NCBI RefSeq assembly: GCF_006717075.1
Contig: NZ_VFQC01000001.1
Coordinates: 992,001 to 1,056,000 of the forward strand
Reading direction: 5' to 3'
Origin: Haloactinospora alba
GTDB lineage: Bacteria; Actinomycetota; Actinomycetes; Streptosporangiales; Streptosporangiaceae
Length of the DNA: 64,000 nt
Shown here: in pieces, positions 18,234 to 27,161 of the stretch
Layout of the letters: each line of letters opens with the position of its first letter
Numbering within the stretch: the first letter of the stretch is position 1
The notes under the pieces: generated by a model
What the model was told of the DNA's origin: nothing
Database searches by the model: none
The model's input: the letters and a program-made list of their open reading frames with translations, nothing else
Position numbers and translations under genes: made by a program

Positions 18234-19856
18234 CTAGCTCCGCAGCCAGACCGCGGTGTCCGGGGGAAGGGTGACCGTTCCCTCCCCGGTGGTGATCCCG
18301 GCGCTGGAGAGCACGACGTCCCCGCGGGATTCCAGCTCGACCGGAGCTGCGGAGAGGTTGACGGCGCACCGGAAACCGGGCGCGCGCTGGAAATCCAACA
18401 CTCCCGCCGGGGACGCCGTCCAGGTCAGCTCACCGGCACCGAGCGCGGGGAGCCTGCGGCGCGTGTGCAGCGCGCTGGTGTACAGCGAGAGCGTCGAGGC
18501 GGGATCGTCCCGCTGCGCTGCCCGGCTGAGTTCCGCCCACTCGCCGGGTACGGGAAGCCACGGCCGCGCGCCGTCCGGACTGAAACCGAACGGGGGAGAC
18601 GTCCCCTCCCACGGGATCGGGACGCGGCACCCGTCGCGACCCTGCTGGGAACCGCCGGAACGGTGCCAGGTGGGGTCCTGCCGGCTCTCGTCGGGAAGGT
18701 CGGTGACCTCGGGAAGCCCCAGTTCCTCCCCCTGGTACAGATAGGTCGATCCCGGTAGGGCCAGCGTCAGGAGGATCGCCGCCCGCGCCCGGCGCAGTCC
18801 CGTCGTGCCACCGCCGAAACGGGTGACGTGCCGGGTCACGTCGTGGTTGGAGAGAACCCAGGTGGTCGTGGCGCCCACCTCACCGTTGGCCTCCAACGAG
18901 GCGTCGATGACACGGCGCAGCGCCGTCGCGTCCCACGGCGCGGTCAGGTACTCGAAGTTGAACGCCTGGTGGAGCTCGTCCGGGCGGAGGTAGCGGGCGA
19001 CCCGACGGGCGTCGTTCACCCACGCCTCGGCCACCAGGGCGCGCTGTCCGGGGTAGGAGGCGACGAGTGAGCGCCAGTGCCGGTAGATGTCGTGCACACC
19101 GTCCTGGTCGAAGTAGGGGAGCGCGGTCTCGCTGTCGAGCAGGTCGGCCTGCTGGTCCGGTGCGATGTCGGGAAGGGCGGGGTCCTTGACCAGGCCGTGG
19201 GCGACGTCGATCCGGAAACCGTCCACACCGCGGTCCAGCCAGAACCGCAGCACATCGTCGAACTCCTGCCGGACCTCGGGATTGGACCAGTCGAGGTCGG
19301 GCTGTTGGGAGTCGAACAGGTGCAGGTACCACTCGTCAGGGGTCCCGTCGGACCGCCGCAGCCGGGTCCAGGCGGGGCCACCGAAGATCGAGCGCCAGTT
19401 GTTCGGGGGATGTTCACCGTGGGGGCCGGTACCGGGACGGAAGATGTAGCGGGCGCGCTCGGGGCTTCCCGGCTCGGCGTCGACCGCCGCCCGGAACCAG
19501 GGGTGGGAGGAGGAGGTGTGGTTGGGGACGATGTCGACGATGACCCGAAGGCCGAGGTCATGGGCTGACGCCAGGAGGGCGTCGGCGTCGGCGAGGGTGC
19601 CGAAGCGGGGGTCCACGTCCCGGTAGTCGGCGACGTCGTAGCCGCCGTCGGCCAGTGGGGACACGTAGAACGGGGTCAGCCAGATGGCGTCCACGCCGAG
19701 GGAGGCGAGCTCGGGGAGGCGCTGACGGACGCCGCGAAGATCCCCCTCACCGTCACCGTTGGCATCGGCGAAGCTGCGGACGTAGATCTGGTAGATGACG
19801 GCGTCGCGCCACCACCCCTGCTGCGGTGCGGTTGCTGCTGCGGTTGGTAACGACAT
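18234..19856 (-). CDS. aglA: GH13 alpha-glucosidase (oligo-1,6-/alpha-1,4-glucosidase type)
   Basis: A 540-residue intracellular glycoside hydrolase of family 13 that releases glucose from short alpha-glucans. Conserved regions in order: IYQIYVRSFADANGDG-type start, DIVPNHTS (region I), GFRIDVAH with the nucleophile Asp (region II), LVAEAW with the acid/base Glu (region III) and LSNHDVTRH with the transition-state Asp (region IV). No signal peptide. Divergent from a LacI regulator with a palindromic operator in the 101-bp gap, so it is probably induced by maltose-like sugars. Exact linkage preference cannot be read from sequence. The stop is TAG within CTAG, with no repeat element behind it. 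Confidence 0.9.
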   Translation of the reverse strand: MSLPTAAATAPQQGWWRDAVIYQIYVRSFADANGDGEGDLRGVRQRLPELASLGVDAIWLTPFYVSPLADGGYDVADYRDVDPRFGTLADADALLASAHDLGLRVIVDIVPNHTSSSHPWFRAAVDAEPGSPERARYIFRPGTGPHGEHPPNNWRSIFGGPAWTRLRRSDGTPDEWYLHLFDSQQPDLDWSNPEVRQEFDDVLRFWLDRGVDGFRIDVAHGLVKDPALPDIAPDQQADLLDSETALPYFDQDGVHDIYRHWRSLVASYPGQRALVAEAWVNDARRVARYLRPDELHQAFNFEYLTAPWDATALRRVIDASLEANGEVGATTTWVLSNHDVTRHVTRFGGGTTGLRRARAAILLTLALPGSTYLYQGEELGLPEVTDLPDESRQDPTWHRSGGSQQGRDGCRVPIPWEGTSPPFGFSPDGARPWLPVPGEWAELSRAAQRDDPASTLSLYTSALHTRRRLPALGAGELTWTASPAGVLDFQRAPGFRCAVNLSAAPVELESRGDVVLSSAGITTGEGTVTLPPDTAVWLRS

Positions 19857-19893
19857 GAACGTCCTCCTGCGACCTCACGGGCGCTATGAAATT

Positions 19894-19905
19894 TCTTGCG
19901 CAAGA
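19894..19905. promoter_or_regulatory. LacI-type operator between aglA and lacI
   Basis: Perfect 12-bp palindrome TCTTGCGCAAGA with the central CG step typical of LacI/GalR operators, midway between the divergent aglA and lacI starts. It probably controls both genes. Confidence 0.75.
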
Positions 19906-19957
19906 TTACCCATAATTTGCAACAACTGTGTCGAAGGAAGTGGAATAGGGTACTCCC

Positions 19958-20977
19958 ATGGGTCCACGACTGGCCGATCTCGCACAGCACGCGGGTGTGA
20001 GCGAAGCGACGGTTTCCCGGGTGCTCAACGACAAGCCCGGTGTGGGGATGGAAACGCGCAAAGCCGTGTTGACCGCCCTGGACATGCTTGGCTACGAGCG
20101 CCCCGCACGGTTACGCAAACGTTCCGCCGGACTCGTCGGAATGGTCGTTCCCGAACTGGAGAACCCCGTCTTCCCGATGTTCGCCCAAGCCGCCGAGAGC
20201 GCGTTGGCACGGCACGGTTATACCCCCGTGCTCTGCACCCAGACCCCCGGCGGTGTCGTCGAGGACGAGTACGTCGAGCTGCTGCTGGAACGCAACGTAT
20301 CCGGGATCATCTTCGTATCCGGGCTCCACGCCGACACGAACGCCGACCACGACCGCTATCGGAGACTGGCGGCGCAGGGACTGCCGATCGTCCTGGTCAA
20401 CGGCTACAGCGACGATGTTCCGGCGGTGTTCATATCGTGCGACGACCGGCAGGCGGGAGAACTGGCGGTCAACCACCTCGCCGCACTGGGCCATACCCGC
20501 ATCGGTTTCACAAGCGGCCCGGAGCGTTACGTACCGGTACGCCGCAAGCTCGCCGGATACCACGCGGCCATGGAACGCAACGGCCTGTCCGACACGGACA
20601 TGGTGGAACTGTCCCTGTTCGGGGTAGAGGGCGGACAGGCGGCGACCGCCCGGCTACTGGAGCGGGGCGCCACCGCGATGGTGTGCGGATCCGACATGAT
20701 GGCGCTGGGTGCGATCCGTGCCGCACGCCAGCGCGGGATGTCCGTTCCGGAGGACTTCTCGGCGGTTGGCTATGACGACTCCCAGCTCGTGGCGTTCACG
20801 GACCCGCCGCTGACCACTGTCCGCCAACCGGTGCAGTCGATGGCGCTGGCGGCCGTCAGCGCGCTGTGTGACGGGATCGACGGCCACGCCACCAACAGCG
20901 CCCGCGCGGAGTACCTCTTCGACCCGGAACTGGTGGTGCGCGGTTCCACCGGAGCGGTCCCGGAGGAGGCCGCCTAG
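19958..20977 (+). CDS. LacI-family transcriptional regulator of alpha-glucosidase
   Basis: A 339-residue LacI/GalR repressor. The helix-turn-helix RLADLAQHAGVSEATVSRVL (residues 4-23) and hinge region are intact, followed by a periplasmic-binding-protein-like sugar domain (VGMVVPELENPVFP near 65, AVGYDDSQLVAFTDPPLTTV near 265). Divergent from a GH13 alpha-glucosidase with a perfect palindrome between them, so maltose/alpha-glucoside control is likely (MalR/AglR-like); the effector is inferred from context. It ends in a TAG that overlaps CTAG, directly followed by a MITE-like repeat. Confidence 0.92.
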   Translation: MGPRLADLAQHAGVSEATVSRVLNDKPGVGMETRKAVLTALDMLGYERPARLRKRSAGLVGMVVPELENPVFPMFAQAAESALARHGYTPVLCTQTPGGVVEDEYVELLLERNVSGIIFVSGLHADTNADHDRYRRLAAQGLPIVLVNGYSDDVPAVFISCDDRQAGELAVNHLAALGHTRIGFTSGPERYVPVRRKLAGYHAAMERNGLSDTDMVELSLFGVEGGQAATARLLERGATAMVCGSDMMALGAIRAARQRGMSVPEDFSAVGYDDSQLVAFTDPPLTTVRQPVQSMALAAVSALCDGIDGHATNSARAEYLFDPELVVRGSTGAVPEEAA

Positions 20978-21134
20978 AGCCTGTTCCCAGACGCTGTTCG
21001 CCGCGAGCGGCGTCTCCGGTGCCGCCCGGCACGGCCGGTCAGGGAGGCGGAGCGGACCCTCCGCCGCCCGGCGGGAACGCCGCCGGGCGGGGTGCCGGGG
21101 CGGCGCGCAGCAGGACAAGCGTCCGAAAACAGGA
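20978..21134 (+). repeat. MITE-like element, copy 1
   Basis: About 157 bp between two CTAG tetramers (20974-20977, part of the lacI stop, and 21135-21138). The ends are imperfect inverted repeats: the left begins GCCTGTTCCCAGACGC, the right read inward begins TCCTGTTTTCGGACGC. It shares CTGTTCG..CGAGCGG..TCCGGTGCCGC and GGCGGAGCGGACCCTCCG with copies at 39.1 and 62.8 kb. No coding capacity. CTAG at both ends suggests a 4-bp target duplication, as IS5-family elements can make. Confidence 0.7.
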
Positions 21135-21193
21135 CTAGCCGGGACGGAAGAATTCGTTTCCCGCCCGGGACTGCGGCACCGTACCCTTGCGCC

Positions 21194-21847
21194 ATGGCTC
21201 CACCAAGCGTCGTGCGGTCGGTGAACGTTGGCCGGGTGGCCGAGGCGGCCTGGGCGGGACGGCTGAAACGCACCGCTATCGACAAGACCCCCGTGACAGG
21301 CCGCGTCGGTGTGTATGAGGAGGGAGTCGCGGGTGACTCCCAGGCCGACCTCGAGCACCACGGCGGACGGGACCAGGCGGTCTACGCCTATCCCCGCGAG
21401 GGGCTCGACCGGTGGGAGGAGCGGCTCGGTCGCAGGCTCGGGGACGGTGCCTTCGGAGAGAACCTCACCACAGCCGGCCTCGACGTCAACGCTGCTCTGA
21501 TCGGTGAGCGGTGGCGCGTCGGCACCGTTCTGCTGGAGGCCACACTCCCTCGGACACCGTGCGGTGTCTTCCAGGCATGGCTGGCGGAAGCGGGATGGAC
21601 CAAACGGTTCACCGAGGAGGGACGGACGGGTGTCTACCTGCGGGTGCTCGAGGAGGGGAGCCTCGCCGCCGGGGACGGGGTCACCGTGGTACACCGTCCC
21701 GCGCACGGGATAACCGTGATGGCGGCCTTCCGCGCCTACTACGAGCGCGACCTCGACCTGCTGCGCCGCGTGCTGCGGATCCCCGGCCGCTCGCCCTCCT
21801 GGGAACGCACGGCCGCCCAGCTGGAGAGACAGCTCTCGAACGGCTGA
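21194..21847 (+). CDS. MOSC-domain protein (YiiM-like)
   Basis: A 217-residue MOSC-domain protein. The family shares its fold with molybdenum-cofactor sulfurase C-termini; E. coli YiiM relatives reduce N-hydroxylated compounds. Core motifs: GDSQADLEHHGGRDQAVYAY near residue 50, FGENLTTAGLDV near 90, and PRTPCGVFQAW near 125 carrying the single conserved Cys that would bind the cofactor. ATG 21194 starts just before the conserved region; the longer open frame upstream runs through the repeat element. hemW follows after 36 bp on the same strand. Substrate unknown. Confidence 0.85.
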   Translation: MAPPSVVRSVNVGRVAEAAWAGRLKRTAIDKTPVTGRVGVYEEGVAGDSQADLEHHGGRDQAVYAYPREGLDRWEERLGRRLGDGAFGENLTTAGLDVNAALIGERWRVGTVLLEATLPRTPCGVFQAWLAEAGWTKRFTEEGRTGVYLRVLEEGSLAAGDGVTVVHRPAHGITVMAAFRAYYERDLDLLRRVLRIPGRSPSWERTAAQLERQLSNG

Positions 21848-21883
21848 CCGAGGCGGTGGCCAGCATGGACCACACTGAGAAGT

Positions 21884-23116
21884 ATGCCCAACGTTGCCAT
21901 GGACGGCGATCCCGTACCCGAAGACGGTGCCCTGCCCGAACGCTCGCTCGCCGGGGTCGGGGAACGACCGTTCGGCGTGTACGTGCACGTCCCCTTCTGC
22001 GTCACCCGGTGCGGTTACTGCGACTTCAACACCTACACCGCGGAGGAGCTGCGTTCCGCGGACGGGAGTGCGACCGCCTCGCGTGAGACGTACGCCGACC
22101 TCGCCGCCGCCGAGATCCGCTTCGCGCGCGAGGTACTCGGGAAGGCCGAGATCCCGGTAAGTACGGTGTTCGTCGGCGGCGGCACCCCAACGCTGCTGCC
22201 CGCGGCCGACCTCGGCCGGATTGTGGCCACGGTCGACGCCGAGTTCGGGCTGCGGGACGACGCGGAGGTCACCACGGAGGCGAACCCGGAGACCGTCACC
22301 CCCGAGTACCTGTCCCGGCTGCGGGAATCCGGTTTCAACCGGGTCTCGTTCGGTATGCAGAGCTCCCAACCCCACGTTCTGGAGGTGCTGGACCGCACCC
22401 ACACTCCGGGGCGCCCGCAGACCTGTGTCGGATGGGCGCGCGACGCGGGGTTCGAGCACGTCAATCTGGACCTGATCTACGGGACTCCCGGGGAGAGTGA
22501 CGAGGACTGGCGGCAGTCCCTGCGCGCGGCACTCGCCGCCGGCCCCGACCACGTCTCCGCCTACTCCCTCATCATCGAGGAGGGGACCCGGTTGGCGGCG
22601 CGCGTGCGGCGCGGCGAGATCTCGCCCACTGACGAGGACACACTGGCCGACCGCTACCTCACGGCCGACTCACTTCTCACCGAGCACGGCCTGCAGCCCT
22701 ACGAGGTGTCCAACTGGGCGCACGGCACCTCGGGGCGGAGCAGGCACAACCGGCTGTACTGGACCGGAGGGGACTGGTGGGGTGTGGGGCCGGGTGCGCA
22801 CAGCCACGTGGGAGGAACCCGGTGGTGGAACGTGAAGCATCCCGCGGCCTACGCCTCCCGGCTCGCCGGCAACCGTAGCCCCGGCCAGGCACGGGAGGTC
22901 CTCAGCGAGGAGGAGCAGCGCTTCGAGCGGATCCTGTTGGAACTGCGCATCGCCGAAGGCTGCCCCCTGGACCTGCTGGAGAGCGCCGGGCGAGCGGCGG
23001 CGGCCCGTGCGGTCGACGACGGGTTGTTGGACCCGCAGGCGCACGCGCGGGGCCGTGCCGTGCTCACCCGGCAGGGACGGCTACTGGCGGACGCCGTTGT
23101 TCGTGAACTGACCTGA
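21884..23116 (+). CDS. hemW: Radical SAM heme chaperone HemW
   Basis: A 410-residue radical SAM protein of the HemW group (formerly called coproporphyrinogen III oxidase-like), a heme-binding chaperone thought to deliver heme to respiratory proteins. The iron-sulfur motif HVPFCVTRCGYCDFN (residues 36-50) has CxxxCxxC, and VFVGGGTPTLL near 100 and NLDLIYGTPGE near 200 are conserved. The C-terminal HemW domain follows (WWGVGPGAHSH). Standard position after lepA in actinobacteria. Oxygen-independent HemN normally has a longer N-terminus and extra cysteine, so HemW is preferred. Confidence 0.93.
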   Translation: MPNVAMDGDPVPEDGALPERSLAGVGERPFGVYVHVPFCVTRCGYCDFNTYTAEELRSADGSATASRETYADLAAAEIRFAREVLGKAEIPVSTVFVGGGTPTLLPAADLGRIVATVDAEFGLRDDAEVTTEANPETVTPEYLSRLRESGFNRVSFGMQSSQPHVLEVLDRTHTPGRPQTCVGWARDAGFEHVNLDLIYGTPGESDEDWRQSLRAALAAGPDHVSAYSLIIEEGTRLAARVRRGEISPTDEDTLADRYLTADSLLTEHGLQPYEVSNWAHGTSGRSRHNRLYWTGGDWWGVGPGAHSHVGGTRWWNVKHPAAYASRLAGNRSPGQAREVLSEEEQRFERILLELRIAEGCPLDLLESAGRAAAARAVDDGLLDPQAHARGRAVLTRQGRLLADAVVRELT

Positions 23117-23130
23117 CGGGCTTCCCACAC

Positions 23131-23757
23131 TCAGCTCAGCATCGGGATGGCGATCGGGTACTTGTACCACTCGCCCTTGTTCGCCGCCATCGCGGCGAGG
23201 ATCGCGAAAACGAGGTGGACGATCATGACGATCGGGAGCAGCACGAGGCCGATGAGGACGATCGACAGCAACCCGGAGACGAAGTAGCCGATCAGGACGG
23301 TGGCGCTGAAGTTGAACGCCTGGGCCGCCTGGTGCTTGATGTACTGTGACTCGTCCTTCTTCACCAGGTAGAGCACCAGCGGAACGAGCAGGGAGAACAG
23401 CAGGCCGCCGAGGTGCGCGAGCAGTGCCATCGTGCGATCGTCCGAGGAGGGCATCCCACCGGGCTGCTGCTGGTACTGGTATTGGCCGGGCTGCTGGTAC
23501 TGCATCGGGTACTGCCCGGGCTGCTGATACTGGCCGGGATACTGTCCGGGCTGCTGCTGGTACTGCCCCGGCTGTCCCTGCTGCGGATAGGGCTGTTGCG
23601 GGCCCGAGGGTGGGGGAGCCGGCCAACCACCCTGGCTGGGCTGCGGTCCGGAACCGTAACCGGGATCCCCTCCCGGTGGCGGAGCGTAACCGCCCGGGTA
23701 CTGGTTCTGGTCGCCATGCCCCCCGTATGGCGAGTTCGGGGGGTTCGGGTAACCCAT
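23131..23757 (-). CDS. DUF4870 membrane protein with Gln/Pro-rich tail
   Basis: A 208-residue protein. The first 100 residues are low-complexity Gln/Pro/Gly/Tyr repeats (QQPGQYP-type units). The rest is a DUF4870 region with membrane segments around 110-130, 150-170 and 175-195, ending NKGEWYKYPIAIPML. Family function is unknown; the flexible tail resembles other actinobacterial membrane proteins with Pro-rich cytoplasmic ends. The next gene upstream (23867-24608) is a diverged duplicate with the same layout. Convergent with hemW, 14 bp apart. Confidence 0.85.
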   Translation of the reverse strand: MGYPNPPNSPYGGHGDQNQYPGGYAPPPGGDPGYGSGPQPSQGGWPAPPPSGPQQPYPQQGQPGQYQQQPGQYPGQYQQPGQYPMQYQQPGQYQYQQQPGGMPSSDDRTMALLAHLGGLLFSLLVPLVLYLVKKDESQYIKHQAAQAFNFSATVLIGYFVSGLLSIVLIGLVLLPIVMIVHLVFAILAAMAANKGEWYKYPIAIPMLS

Positions 23758-23866
23758 GTGTTTCCTCCTTCAACCGTGGCGCTGGAGCACAGCACCGGAC
23801 TGTGGTCCACCGTGCCGACATCGCCGGCACGGCTGATCCGCCCCGACCGCACTGGGCGGCGGGGAG

Positions 23867-24608
23867 CTATCTCACCATTCGGATCGCCACCGGGTAGCGG
23901 TACCACTTCCCCCTGTTGGCGCTGACAGCAGCGAGAACCCCGAACAGGATGGACAGCACCCAGAACACCGCGATGAGTACGGAGCCGATCCAGGAGATGT
24001 CCGGAAAGTACATTCCGAGCCAGAGGTAGACGACCGTGGAGAGGACGTAGGGGATGAGTAGCGTGAGCTGGAAGTTGAGCGCTTCGCTCGCGTGGCTCCG
24101 GATGAAGCCCGACTGGTTCTTCCGGGCCGCGTACACGACGAGCGCCGGCAACCATCCCAGGCACGCCAGGATCACACCGGAGAGGTGAGCGAGCATGGCC
24201 CAGGTGGGGTCCTCGGCGGTTCCCGCCTGTTGGGGCGCGGGAGCCCCGCCGCTGGGTTGCCCGTAGCCCTGTGGTGGCTGTGGTGGGTAACCGTACTGCT
24301 CGCCTCCCGGATAGTTGGGAGCGGGCTGTTGTCCGTAGCCCTGCGGCGGCTGTTGCGGGTACTGCCCGCCGCTGGGTTGCCCGTAGCCCTGTGGCGATTG
24401 TGGCGGGTAGGCGCCCCCCCGGGTGGTTGGGGGCGGGTTGTTGGTAGCCCTGCGGAGGCTGTTGCGGGGAAGGGCCCTGCCCCGGCTGCCCCCCGGACCC
24501 CGACCGCGTGTGGTCCGGATATCCACCGGGCTGTTGCGGGCCGGGAGCGGGATGTCCGTTGGCGGGCGGTTCCTGTGGCGGCGGTTGGTTCGGTGGGGTC
24601 TCACTCAT
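23867..24608 (-). pseudogene. Second DUF4870 protein, reading frame broken at a 7-G run
   Basis: Paralogue of the downstream DUF4870 gene. The N-terminal part starts at ATG 24608 (MSETPPNQPPPQEPPANG) and reads a Pro/Gln-rich repeat region to about 24420. The C-terminal part (YGQPSGG repeats, then membrane segments and NRGKWYRYPVAIRMV) lies in another frame. The switch falls at seven G residues on the coding strand (C run 24414-24420); six would join NHPGG to AYPPQSPQGYGQ in one frame. Either a true frameshift mutation, slippage-type phase variation, or a sequencing error. If repaired the protein is about 246 residues. Confidence 0.75.
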
Positions 24609-24969
24609 CAGCGTTTCGGGGCGTGAGGCCGAGCTGCGCACGGCGGGGAGGGAACGCCCTTCTCCTTTCTGGCAGTGTGGACGAAGTCGTCCGGACTGTC
24701 GACGGTACAAGCGGTGACCGTGGGCAGAGCACGTACCGGTGGACGAGGGGAGAACACTTTCGGCTCGGGGATCGCGCCGGCTGGAACGGCTCCACCGGTC
24801 CCTCCCTTCCCGGCGGCTCACAACGGTTACGACCGACGTGTGCGGCTGACCAGGCCACCGGCGGTCCCTCCGGTCCCCGCACGAGGACCCACGGTGCCAG
24901 CGCCGCGTGACCATGCCGGAACCGTCGGGTGAATCATGGCACGGACCAGTGCCCTTCTCGCAGCTGAGA
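24609..24969. other. Intergenic region upstream of the DUF4870 pair
   Basis: 361 bp between the start of the frameshifted DUF4870 gene and the end of the DUF3097 gene, both on the minus strand. It presumably holds the DUF4870 promoter. I see no convincing gene, RNA or strong hairpin in it. Confidence 0.5.
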
Positions 24970-25812
24970 CTACTGCTCCCCCTCCGCTGGGAGATCGGTG
25001 ACGAAATCAATCAGTTCTTCGACGCGCCCCAGAAGCTCAGGTTCCACATCCGCGAAGGATCGTACCGAGGCGAGAATACGCCGCCACGCCGTCGGGGGGT
25101 CCGTGTCCCAACCCAGGGCGTTGAGTACCCCCTCTTTCCACGGAACTCCACGCGGTACCTCGGGCCACGCGCTGATTCCCAGTGAGGACGGCTTCACCGC
25201 CTGCCAGACGTCGACGAAGGGGTGGCCCGTGACCAGGACATGCTCGGAACGGGTCTGCTCGGCGATCGCGCTTTCCTTCGACCCGGGAACGAGGTGGTCC
25301 ACAAGAACACCAAGCCGCCGTTGCGGAGACGGAGCGAACTCGTCGATCACCGCGGGAAGGTGGTCGATCCCTTCCAGATACTCCACGACCACGCCCTCGA
25401 CCCGCAGGTCGTGTCCCCAGACCCTCTCCACCAGCTCGGCGTCGTGCACACCCTCCACGTAGATCCGGCTCTCCCTGGCAACGCGGGCTCGGGCGCTCGG
25501 AACAGCGAGTGACCCCGAGGCGCTGCGTGCGGGACCAGTGGCCTCCGGGGCGGGGTGGACCACCGTGACCGGGCGGCCGTCCATCAGGAAGGCCGCGGGG
25601 GCCAGGTCGAACACCCGCTGTCTACCGTGCCGGTCCTCCACGGTGACAGTGTTCTTGTCCCAGCCGACAATGGCACCGCAGAACCGTTCGTCGGCTGTCT
25701 CGACGACCAGCCCCTGCTCGGCGGGGATCTCGGGAACACTCCCCCTGCGGGGGCGCCGCCATTCCCCCGCCAGAACGTCGCTGCCATAGTTCTTTCCCGG
25801 ATTCGTGCGCAC
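24970..25812 (-). CDS. DUF3097 family protein
   Basis: About 280 residues of an actinobacteria-specific family of unknown function, commonly next to hemW/hrcA. Recognisable pieces are NYGSDVLAGEWRRPRRG at the N-terminus, a small beta-rich region (FCGAIVGWDKNTVTVEDRHG) and a conserved middle (IYVEGVHDAELVERVWGHDL, then VLVDHLVPGSKES and VLVTGHPFVDVWQAV). The DAELVE and LVDHLVPGSKE pieces recall TOPRIM-like acidic motifs, but that is only suggestive. GTG 25812 (VRTNPGKNYG) is preferred over the upstream extension to 26097, which is not protein-like. Cytoplasmic. Confidence 0.85.
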   Translation of the reverse strand: MRTNPGKNYGSDVLAGEWRRPRRGSVPEIPAEQGLVVETADERFCGAIVGWDKNTVTVEDRHGRQRVFDLAPAAFLMDGRPVTVVHPAPEATGPARSASGSLAVPSARARVARESRIYVEGVHDAELVERVWGHDLRVEGVVVEYLEGIDHLPAVIDEFAPSPQRRLGVLVDHLVPGSKESAIAEQTRSEHVLVTGHPFVDVWQAVKPSSLGISAWPEVPRGVPWKEGVLNALGWDTDPPTAWRRILASVRSFADVEPELLGRVEELIDFVTDLPAEGEQ

Positions 25813-26109
25813 AGCCGCGGATTCTACTGAACACAGCCGTTGTCGGCGGGCGATGAATGAGAAGAGACACGTGTGTCCCGCTGGTAGGCGGGGTTCCTCC
25901 CGCCCGCGTGTCAGCGGGGTTGCGGCCGTGCCCGTCGTATGGCAATGGCACCCGGGCGGGAACGGGAACGGACAGTGGGAAAGACCGGACACGGGCCCGT
26001 ACTGACGGGTGTTCCCGCGGCAACCGGGAACGCCGCGGGGTCCGCTGTCCTGCCCCGAGGGCCGGGAGAGCCGCCCTGGGCAGCGTCGGCTTTGCACAGC
26101 AACATAGAA

Positions 26110-26136
26110 TTAGCACTTGAGACGATAGAGTGCCAG
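26110..26136. promoter_or_regulatory. CIRCE operator upstream of hrcA
   Basis: TTAGCACTT-N9-GAGTGCCA matches the CIRCE consensus TTAGCACTC-N9-GAGTGCTAA with only outer-arm mismatches. It lies about 12 bp before the hrcA start and overlaps its ribosome site (AGGAGG 26135-26140). HrcA binding here would repress hrcA-dnaJ. Confidence 0.88.
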
Positions 26137-26147
26137 GAGGTGAGCGC

Positions 26148-27161
26148 GTGCTCGACGACCGCAAACTCGCGGTTCTGCGTGCCATCGTCGAGGACTACGT
26201 GGCTACGAACGAGCCAGTAGGCTCGAAGGCACTCGCCGACCGGTACAGCCTCGGGGTTTCCTCGGCGACGATACGTAACGAGATGGTCGCTCTCGAGGAA
26301 GAGGGATATATCGCCCAACCGCATACCAGTGCGGGACGGATCCCGACAGACAAGGGGTACCGTCTGTTCGTGGATCGCCTGTCCACGGTGAAACCGTTGT
26401 CCGTGGCGGAGCGGCGTGCGATCGAGTCGTTCCTGAGCGGAACCGTCGACCTGGACGAGATCGTTGGGCGTACCGTGCGGTTGCTCGCCCAGCTCACCCA
26501 GCAGGTCGCGATCGTTCAGTACCCTTCCCTGACCCGGTCGGCGGTGCAGCACGTAGAGCTCGTCCCGCTCGGGAACCAGCGGGTGATGATGGTGCTCATC
26601 ACCGACACTGGTCGGGTGGAGCAGCGGGTGGTCGACGGAGCCGAGCAGGTCTCGGAAGAGGCCGTGGAGAACCTGGGCCACGTATTGAACCGGGCCCTGG
26701 CGGGTAGATGGTTAGAGGACGTTCCGTCAGCTGTGACTGAGCTTCCCTCGCAGATGCCCCCAGACGACCGGCCGATGACCGCATCAGTGCTGTCCGAGTT
26801 GCTGGAGAGCGTCGTGGAGAAACGCGACGAGAAGGTGGTGCTCGGAGGAACGTCCAATCTCGCAGGGATGGACTTTTCAGCTAGCCTGCGGGAGGTACTG
26901 GAGGCGCTGGAAGAAAACGTGGTCCTCATCCGTTTGCTCGGTGAGGCAGGTGATCCGTCCATGCTAACGGTACGCATCGGCGCGGAGAACTCCCACGAAG
27001 GGCTGAGGTCCACTTCGATCGTTTCCGCAGGATACGGGGCTGGGGACCAGTCGCTTGCCAAGCTCGGCGTGGTCGGCCCTACCCGGATGGACTACCCCGG
27101 AACGATGGGAGCAGTACGCGCTGTGGCTCGGTATGTCGGTTCGATTTTGGCGGGGCAGTAA
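26148..27161 (+). CDS. hrcA: Heat-inducible transcriptional repressor HrcA
   Basis: A 337-residue repressor of heat-shock genes that binds CIRCE. It has the N-terminal winged helix ([20 protein letters not shown], then [20 protein letters not shown]), the conserved [15 protein letters not shown], and a GAF-like dimer domain ending [23 protein letters not shown] 26148 is the start, eight bases after AGGAGG; a GTG at 26130 is in frame but would lie inside the operator. dnaJ begins one base after its stop. CIRCE immediately upstream gives autoregulation. Confidence 0.96.
   Translation: MLDDRKLAVLRAIVEDYVATNEPVGSKALADRYSLGVSSATIRNEMVALEEEGYIAQPHTSAGRIPTDKGYRLFVDRLSTVKPLSVAERRAIESFLSGTVDLDEIVGRTVRLLAQLTQQVAIVQYPSLTRSAVQHVELVPLGNQRVMMVLITDTGRVEQRVVDGAEQVSEEAVENLGHVLNRALAGRWLEDVPSAVTELPSQMPPDDRPMTASVLSELLESVVEKRDEKVVLGGTSNLAGMDFSASLREVLEALEENVVLIRLLGEAGDPSMLTVRIGAENSHEGLRSTSIVSAGYGAGDQSLAKLGVVGPTRMDYPGTMGAVRAVARYVGSILAGQ

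Noticed and set aside
18234-18237. CTAG at the aglA stop as another repeat insertion site
   Set aside because: The adjoining sequence is a plain terminator hairpin with no match to the element ends.
21060-21105. GC-rich hairpin treated as a simple lacI terminator
   Set aside because: It lies inside the MITE-like copy 1 and is explained by that element, although it may also terminate transcription.
23460-24420. Short tandem repeats that could suggest a CRISPR array
   Set aside because: They are in-frame codon repeats of Gln/Pro/Gly/Tyr units in the DUF4870 proteins, with no unique spacers of constant length.
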